IMG/VR virus record: IMGVR_UViG_3300017991_000090
Location: 1-64,000 of that record
DNA from: a virus
Reading direction: 5' to 3' (one strand)
DNA length: 64,000 nucleotides
Position numbers and translations under genes: made by a program. This document shows positions 59,212 to 64,000 of the stretch, piece after piece. A model generated the notes under the pieces. It was not told where the DNA came from. It worked only from the letters and a program-made list of their open reading frames with translations, and ran no database searches. How positions within the stretch are numbered: the first letter of the stretch is position 1; each line of letters starts with the position of its first letter.

Positions 59212-60042
59212 ATGATCGAGTCAATTAAAGAAATTGCACATAAAATAGCAGAAGAGTATCTTCTGACCGGTGACGACATGAATGAAGCACTGCTTGATTC
59301 ATATCAATCCGGTGAAATTGAAAATCTGGAAGTATTAAAGCGGATATGCGAAACAGCCAACCAGAATGTTTACCTCGCTTTATACCAGAACGACGATACA
59401 GATAAAACTAATATTACATTTGTCCTTGCTGATTATGATAAACTAAAAGGCGAAATCCAAAAAGGTGAAAAAGATATGGATAAATACCTAACTCCCCCAA
59501 ATGATTTTCGTGGATTGTTAACTATGGTTGCTGGCGAGGCGCCGAAAGAAATTCCAGAATCTTCTGACGGCGGTGAAAAGGTTGCCGAGATTCATAAATT
59601 AGGCCAATACAAGAATGTCTTTGAGGCCTTTTTTAGTGACATTCAGTCTTTACGAACACATGAAGAGATGAATGCTGACCGGGCTTTTGAAAAGATGTCG
59701 CTTGACGCAAAGACCATGATAGCAAATGGAGAGTCGCTTGGTGACATCTCTAAGGTGGCGTGTCGCTTTGTGCGTGATGAGGGCTACGACTTTAAAAAGG
59801 TCGCTCTCGCATACGATATGATTCACAGAGAGTTGTTAGAGAAGAATTTTAAAGTCAATACAAGCTTTACCAAAACGTCTTCCATCAGAAGGATTAATCG
59901 TAACGCAGATATGTTGCAGCCGGTAAACGAGTACATATCATCTGTTGAGAAAATTGCCGCACTGAATGATATGTTAAAAAATCTCGGCCACACTGTATCA
60001 AAAATGCGTGAACTGTTTACTGAAAAAATAAAGCAGTCTTAA
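59212..60042 (+). CDS. Unknown virion-region protein (276 aa)
   Basis: The product starts two bases after the previous stop. It is helical and acidic, with I-C-E-T-A-N-Q-N-V-Y-L-A-L-Y near residue 45, a step like those in head-gene-region proteins of large phages, and several V-A-E-I/K-V-A turns. The last 40 residues end in a helix with K-I-A-A-L-N. There is no catalytic motif. It may be a scaffold-like or internal head protein; inference from position. Confidence 0.5.
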   Translation: MIESIKEIAHKIAEEYLLTGDDMNEALLDSYQSGEIENLEVLKRICETANQNVYLALYQNDDTDKTNITFVLADYDKLKGEIQKGEKDMDKYLTPPNDFRGLLTMVAGEAPKEIPESSDGGEKVAEIHKLGQYKNVFEAFFSDIQSLRTHEEMNADRAFEKMSLDAKTMIANGESLGDISKVACRFVRDEGYDFKKVALAYDMIHRELLEKNFKVNTSFTKTSSIRRINRNADMLQPVNEYISSVEKIAALNDMLKNLGHTVSKMRELFTEKIKQS

Positions 60043-60043
60043 T

Positions 60044-60736
60044 ATGCAAATGCCAGATTGGGAAGAAAAAACTGACCGGTTTGAACGTCGGATTGCCGAA
60101 AAGGTTATAAAGCCAGACGATGAACCGTTTGGCGAAACACGCAAAGATAAATTGTTGGCTGCTGGCCTCGGGGCTATATCAGGCCTGGCTTTCAGCATGG
60201 CTCCACTTCTCGTCAAAAGGAAGCCACGACTGCGTGATATGATTGAAGATACATTGAAGGGTTCTATCGTCGGAATCACAGCACCAACCTTAGCAAATGT
60301 CATATTGAAAGAAAAGCGCGGTGAGCTTCCGTCAAGCGCAGTTGATGAAGAATATGCGAAGCGCCGCGAAATGAAGCAGGATGTTGATACCATTGTTGCC
60401 GCATATCCTATGAAAAAAGAGTCAGGGCTTTTAACCACACCTCTACGGTTCGCCGCCGGTGCCGGTAAAAATGTCGGCGGAGCGCTTTGGAGAGGCGCAC
60501 TGGCAAATCCTTTCAGTAAAAAGATTGGGGTTGGTGAAAGAATATGGGGAGCAGCCGTAAAAGGCGGAGCGCTTTATGGTGGGATTAAAGGGGTGAAAGC
60601 AGTTCGGGCATCCAGGCAAAGGTCAGGAACTAATTATGCAACGCTCCTCCGAAATAACATCCTTGCTGGAAACATTAAACCTCACCAATTGTCTCAGGCT
60701 GACTTGATAGCAGTCAGACAGTTAGGGATGAAATAA
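60044..60736 (+). CDS. Membrane-type virion protein
   Basis: A 230-residue basic product whose start follows the previous stop by one base. Hydrophobic Gly/Ala-rich segments lie at about residues 37-58 and 135-160 (F-A-A-G-A-G-K-N-V-G-G-A-L-W). The C-terminal 35 residues (N-Y-A-T-L-L-R-N-N-I-L-A-G-N-I-K-P and onwards) look like a compact helical motif. A role in DNA ejection or head interior is inferred. Confidence 0.5.
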   Translation: MQMPDWEEKTDRFERRIAEKVIKPDDEPFGETRKDKLLAAGLGAISGLAFSMAPLLVKRKPRLRDMIEDTLKGSIVGITAPTLANVILKEKRGELPSSAVDEEYAKRREMKQDVDTIVAAYPMKKESGLLTTPLRFAAGAGKNVGGALWRGALANPFSKKIGVGERIWGAAVKGGALYGGIKGVKAVRASRQRSGTNYATLLRNNILAGNIKPHQLSQADLIAVRQLGMK

Positions 60737-60737
60737 T

Positions 60738-60989
60738 ATGGATGCAAAGTGGAAAGCTTTTTTCAATACCGCAATGGAAAAAACAGCTCTTGTAGGTTCT
60801 GCTATTTATGGTGGCCTTTCTTTATGGTCTCTTAAAGACAGAAATCAACAGCTTCAAAATATTGCAAAAATAGACCCAGTGCAAAGGGACCGCGACGCAA
60901 GATTACAATTAAAACCGTCCAGTGCATATCAATTTGAGGGTGGGAAAAGGTCGGGCACGCCGGGATTAGTGAACCCTCATCGTATGTAA
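60738..60989 (+). CDS. Small virion-type protein with N-terminal tag
   Basis: An 83-residue product starting one base after the previous stop. Residues 7-17 are A-F-F-N-T-A-M-E-K-T-A, followed by L-V-G-S-A-I-Y-G-G-L. The second half is charged and polar. It is similar in design to the genes at 58958 and 61606: tag, short hydrophobic stretch, polar end. The function is unknown. Confidence 0.5.
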   Translation: MDAKWKAFFNTAMEKTALVGSAIYGGLSLWSLKDRNQQLQNIAKIDPVQRDRDARLQLKPSSAYQFEGGKRSGTPGLVNPHRM

Positions 60990-60999
60990 AGGAGCCAAT

Positions 61000-61593
61000 A
61001 TGACAGAAAACATAAAAACTGCTGCTGAAAACCTTAAAGCAAAAGGTGTAATCAGCGATGAAGAGTACGACATACTGTGTAAATTTGCTGCATTTACTAT
61101 TGGTAAAAAAGCGCCTACCGGCCTGAAAGGTTTATGGGCAAAATTTACCGGTTCGGGCAGCAAGTCCGGAATCAAAATTATGGGCAAGGGCAAAGGTAAG
61201 AAAAAGGCTTTTGATATAGCCAAAGGCGACCTTATGCCTTATGCTGTTATTGGTGCTGGCGCTCTTGCAGGTAAAGAAGTTGTCGTTGACCCGATTATAC
61301 AGGCAACAAAAATAAAACGCTCATATGACGCAATGACTAAAAAGGTGCCACAGCTGGCAGAAAAAGACCAGGAGCAGCTCAAAGACTATTTCAATGTCGT
61401 AAAGACCTTCTCCCCAAGAACTGCCAGCAACCCACTGGTCGCAGGTCACCTTGTCAATAAAATGATAGAGTTCGGCGGTGTTGACCATAAGCTCGTTCAG
61501 GATATTGCATCTATTGAGGCTGGGCTCACGCCGACGAAAATTGTTCCCGGCGCTCTTGAAGCTGGGGCGAAAGCTGTAGCCGGCGCCCCATAA
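61000..61593 (+). CDS. Virion-type protein with Gly/Lys-rich segment
   Basis: A 197-residue product with AAAGGAG upstream. It has a helical N-terminus, a Gly/Lys-rich basic stretch (G-K-G-K-G-K-K-K) near residue 65, a hydrophobic segment (Y-A-V-I-G-A-G-A-L-A-G), and a helical C-terminal part. The pattern is similar to the other small genes between the terminase and the prohead protease. Its role is probably in the virion; the exact function is unknown. Confidence 0.5.
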   Translation: MTENIKTAAENLKAKGVISDEEYDILCKFAAFTIGKKAPTGLKGLWAKFTGSGSKSGIKIMGKGKGKKKAFDIAKGDLMPYAVIGAGALAGKEVVVDPIIQATKIKRSYDAMTKKVPQLAEKDQEQLKDYFNVVKTFSPRTASNPLVAGHLVNKMIEFGGVDHKLVQDIASIEAGLTPTKIVPGALEAGAKAVAGAP

Positions 61594-61605
61594 GAAAGGA
61601 CTGAT

Positions 61606-61947
61606 ATGATACCGCTGGACGGGATGGATACTTATATTGAGAAAAGGGCCGCGCCAATCGGAGACAGTATAGCAAAACTTGTCGGGAAAGGTGCGAAGGG
61701 TCTTTTTAATGTTGTGCGTCGCTATCCAAAAACAACCATTGGCGTTGTCGGAGCTGGTGCTTTAGCTACCGGCGTTTCAGACCGGGTACATGACCTATAT
61801 AATATTCTCAGTGAAATGCGGAAGCGCAGAACAATGAAGAAAGAGGTTATACCGACCCTCAAACAGATAGCACAAAATACGGCACCTCCTCCAACAGAGG
61901 CGACTCCACCTGAACAACAGAAATTAATGGTACTACCATTAACATAA
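61606..61947 (+). CDS. Small virion-type protein with N-terminal tag
   Basis: A 113-residue product with AAAGGA upstream. The N-terminus M-D-T-Y-I-E-K-R-A-A resembles the recurring tag. It is followed by a basic Gly-rich stretch and one hydrophobic segment (T-I-G-V-V-G-A-G-A-L-A-T-G). The C-terminal third is Pro/Thr-rich and ends in a short hydrophobic run. The role is inferred from position. Confidence 0.5.
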   Translation: MIPLDGMDTYIEKRAAPIGDSIAKLVGKGAKGLFNVVRRYPKTTIGVVGAGALATGVSDRVHDLYNILSEMRKRRTMKKEVIPTLKQIAQNTAPPPTEATPPEQQKLMVLPLT

Positions 61948-61954
61948 AAATATT

Positions 61955-63763
61955 ATGATAAAATACATTACATGCGACTCCATTGATGAGAATGGCCAAC
62001 ACATTGTTCCGGTAAATTCACTTTACCAGATGAATAAGACCGCGGCAAGTAATTATGCTCCGGAAATTATGAAGGTTATTCTTCATATGAAGCGTAAACC
62101 TGACCGATATTATGTTGTGGTTAACGCTCTTGGCTCATACGAGATATGGGGTTCGAATCGTAATGGTGATGCCTTTCCAGAGGTTGGCCTTGCCCACAAG
62201 TCATTAAGAACAGATATGGGCACGCCAAACGATTACGGGTACAAAACCTTCGAATACTATGCCAAATTTTATAAGCACCATGTCAATAAAGACCCGAAGC
62301 GCTCCTTCGGTGAAATTATCTTCTCACACTGGAACCCGGTACTGCATCGTGTAGAGCTTATTGTAGCCATAAATACAAAATCTGGTGCCGATGTTATTGA
62401 GGCTCTTGAAAAAGGAGATCATGTTGCCGTCTCGATGGGGTGTAAGGTAAAGTTTGACAGATGTAACATATGCGGAAATAAAGCCAAGACCAGAAAGTCC
62501 TACTGCAAGCACGCTAAAAACCATCTCGGTAAAATCATTACAGAAGACCTTGCAAAATTGTGGTCAAGAGAATTAGGCAAGGTGATTCTTCCTGGAACAC
62601 AGGTGTTCGTTTATAATGACTTTCCAAGATTTTTTGATTTATCCAGAGTTTTTGTCGGCGCAGACAGAATTTCGTATGTTCTTGGAAAAGCCGCATCGGC
62701 CGGCCCGATTATACTGTCAACAGATTTAGCTGACGCATACGGTGTTACTGATGATATGGTTGATAAGTTTGCGCAGGTGAGTAAAAAGAGTGAAATCAGC
62801 AAAAACATCGGTGGAACGCTCGGCCCTGATGATATTGACGGTAGAATGCAGCCAGCAAGCAAAGTCACTTTATTAAGAAAAGCCCTTGATGAAAAAGTGA
62901 ATAACTCTATTGCCGCCGAACCAAAACTCCCTCGACAGCTTATTGATTCAATGGCGTCCACGCTGTCATTGAGCACTATCTTCTCAACACTTCTTGGCCT
63001 TGGTATACACCCAAAGCCTGAAGAATTCCAGCGTATTGTTTTAATACGGATACGACAAAAACCCCTTGCAGACGAGTTGGATAATAAAGGTATTATATTC
63101 AACTATAGGGACGAAGCTGAACCACAACATCTTGATATATCCAACAGCAACTTCAGCAACACCTTGGGTCGTCTGCTTGTTCCACATTTACAATCGAGAA
63201 GTTGTTTCCCCAGCTTTCTTGAGCCTCGCATCAAATCAATAATGATGATAAAGACCGGGCAGTTTGAAGAGTCGCCTGCTGAATATAAACCAAGCCCACT
63301 ACACGCATTGGCCGGGCTTGTTGCTTTATACACAGGGTTGAAGTTAAAAGCGAAAGGGTATGGCCCGAAGCAGCTTGCCGATGTGTTTTCAAAACCATGG
63401 CTCCAAGCAGTTATAGGTGGTGGCGCTGTTGCGACAATATATAATAAAATTAATAAGAAAAAAGATGATGAAATGTTCAGGCCTGCAATTGACTATGAAA
63501 ACATACTACAGGATACTAACTTTTCAGGCCACATTAAACAGTCTGGCGCTCGTGAGGCGGCATACGGCTATGGTTTACTTGCCAGTGCTCTGGCATTACC
63601 AAGTGCATATGTAGCCAACGTATACAATCAAAAGTCATTACGAACCAAAGGTCGCAAGCTATTTCCTGGTGCTGGAACAGACCCTCGAGTTGCTGCTGGA
63701 GGTGCTGGTATATCAGCTGCTGGAATTACATCGCTGATTAAAAAATTACCTAAAAAAGGTTAG
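61955..63763 (+). CDS. Prohead protease-like protein with zinc finger and C-terminal extension
   Basis: A 602-residue product. Residues about 45-200 fit the head-maturation protease layout of large phages: S-N-R-N-G-D (67-72), then H109 in Y-K-H-H-V-N-K-D-P, and S160 in V-A-V-S-M-G-C, a His-Ser pair as in herpes/HK97-type proteases. An inserted zinc finger follows directly (C170-x2-C173, C184, H186). The region after about 210 is longer than in most proteases and contains a hydrophobic segment near 455. It sits just before the gene at 63889, which is probably the scaffold or capsid gene. The protease should cut scaffold and tagged internal proteins during head maturation. Confidence 0.7.
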   Translation: MIKYITCDSIDENGQHIVPVNSLYQMNKTAASNYAPEIMKVILHMKRKPDRYYVVVNALGSYEIWGSNRNGDAFPEVGLAHKSLRTDMGTPNDYGYKTFEYYAKFYKHHVNKDPKRSFGEIIFSHWNPVLHRVELIVAINTKSGADVIEALEKGDHVAVSMGCKVKFDRCNICGNKAKTRKSYCKHAKNHLGKIITEDLAKLWSRELGKVILPGTQVFVYNDFPRFFDLSRVFVGADRISYVLGKAASAGPIILSTDLADAYGVTDDMVDKFAQVSKKSEISKNIGGTLGPDDIDGRMQPASKVTLLRKALDEKVNNSIAAEPKLPRQLIDSMASTLSLSTIFSTLLGLGIHPKPEEFQRIVLIRIRQKPLADELDNKGIIFNYRDEAEPQHLDISNSNFSNTLGRLLVPHLQSRSCFPSFLEPRIKSIMMIKTGQFEESPAEYKPSPLHALAGLVALYTGLKLKAKGYGPKQLADVFSKPWLQAVIGGGAVATIYNKINKKKDDEMFRPAIDYENILQDTNFSGHIKQSGAREAAYGYGLLASALALPSAYVANVYNQKSLRTKGRKLFPGAGTDPRVAAGGAGISAAGITSLIKKLPKKG

Positions 63764-63803
63764 GATATATATAATTTAATTATATTTAATTATTGAAAAT
63801 TTA

Positions 63804-63832
63804 TTGCATTCAATATATCATGAACTTATATT
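63804..63832 (+). promoter_or_regulatory. Putative sigma-70-like promoter before the last gene
   Basis: TTGCAT (63804-63809), a 17-base spacer and TATATT (63827-63832), about 55 bases before the start at 63889, which has GGAGG. This is the longest intergenic gap in the head block. Confidence 0.55.
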
Positions 63833-63888
63833 GTTAATAAATGCAAAGTTGAAATAACTTTTTTTTAATCCATCGATGGAGGTTATAA

Positions 63889-64000
63889 ATGAGTAAGACC
63901 AAGAAAACAACTTTTGAGGATCATCTCAATATTGTTGAGGCTGGTCAGAAAACAGCATCTGCCAACGCTGTTGATGGTGACAACCAGGGCAGTTTGCTTG
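63889..64000 (+). CDS. Partial gene, possibly scaffold or capsid protein (3' end outside window)
   Basis: The first 37 codons of a gene with a strong GGAGG site and its own promoter-like sequence. The N-terminus (M-S-K-T-K-K-T-T-F-E-D-H) is charged, followed by V-E-A-G-Q-K-T-A-S-A-N. Its place after the prohead protease and its own strong signals fit a scaffold or major capsid gene, but too little is visible to assign it. Confidence 0.5.
   Translation, partial: MSKTKKTTFEDHLNIVEAGQKTASANAVDGDNQGSLL

Overview
The window is part of the genome of a large tailed double-stranded DNA bacteriophage. It holds a portal protein, a large terminase, a prohead-protease-like protein, fibre and beta-helix virion proteins, a full replication and recombination gene set, and a single-chain bacterial-type RNA polymerase. 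Genes are tightly packed and often overlap by a few bases. Most carry strong GGAGG-type ribosome binding sites, and several putative promoters look like host sigma-70 promoters (TTGNNN, 17 bp, TATAAT or TATATT). No tRNA, integrase, CRISPR array or insertion sequence was seen. The host cannot be named from the sequence.

Layout. (1) 1-13576, plus strand: beta-helix, fibre and other virion genes ending with the portal gene. (2) 13577-14106: convergent intergenic region with several terminators and a possible small RNA. (3) 14107-39057, minus strand: a long early/middle-type block. Read in transcription order it holds small unknown genes, an exonuclease, a primase-MCM helicase fusion, an SSB-like protein, a gp3-like protein, a 1.27 kb block of heavily structured non-coding DNA (29324-30594), a second compact structured element (28372-28485), an exonuclease-nuclease fusion, an SNF2 helicase, an HTH regulator and a small nuclease. 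It ends with a ubiquitin-like conjugation cassette: two E2-like proteins, a JAB/JAMM peptidase, an E1/ThiF enzyme and a tandem ubiquitin-like protein. (4) 39058-39234: divergent promoter and operator region. (5) 39235-50946, plus strand: a 2114-residue fused beta-beta' RNA polymerase followed by a metalloprotease-like protein and virion genes. (6) 51018-54210, minus strand: DHH phosphoesterase, retron-type reverse transcriptase, RNase HI, a 61-residue protein, then a candidate msr-msd RNA and a terminator. (7) 54310-55214, minus strand: two virion-type proteins. (8) 55369-64000, plus strand: packaging and head genes (terminase, head-associated membrane-like proteins, prohead protease), ending in a gene cut by the window edge.

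Three systems stand out. The first is a complete-looking phage ubiquitin-like pathway (Ubl-E1-JAB-E2-E2). The second is a retron-like unit whose candidate ncRNA lies downstream of the RT and which carries its own RNase HI gene. The third is an ornate ~1.27 kb non-coding RNA candidate built from very long, near-perfect stem-loops. The primase-MCM fusion and the one-chain RNA polymerase are further notable points. All functional names rest on motifs read by eye; no database search was run.
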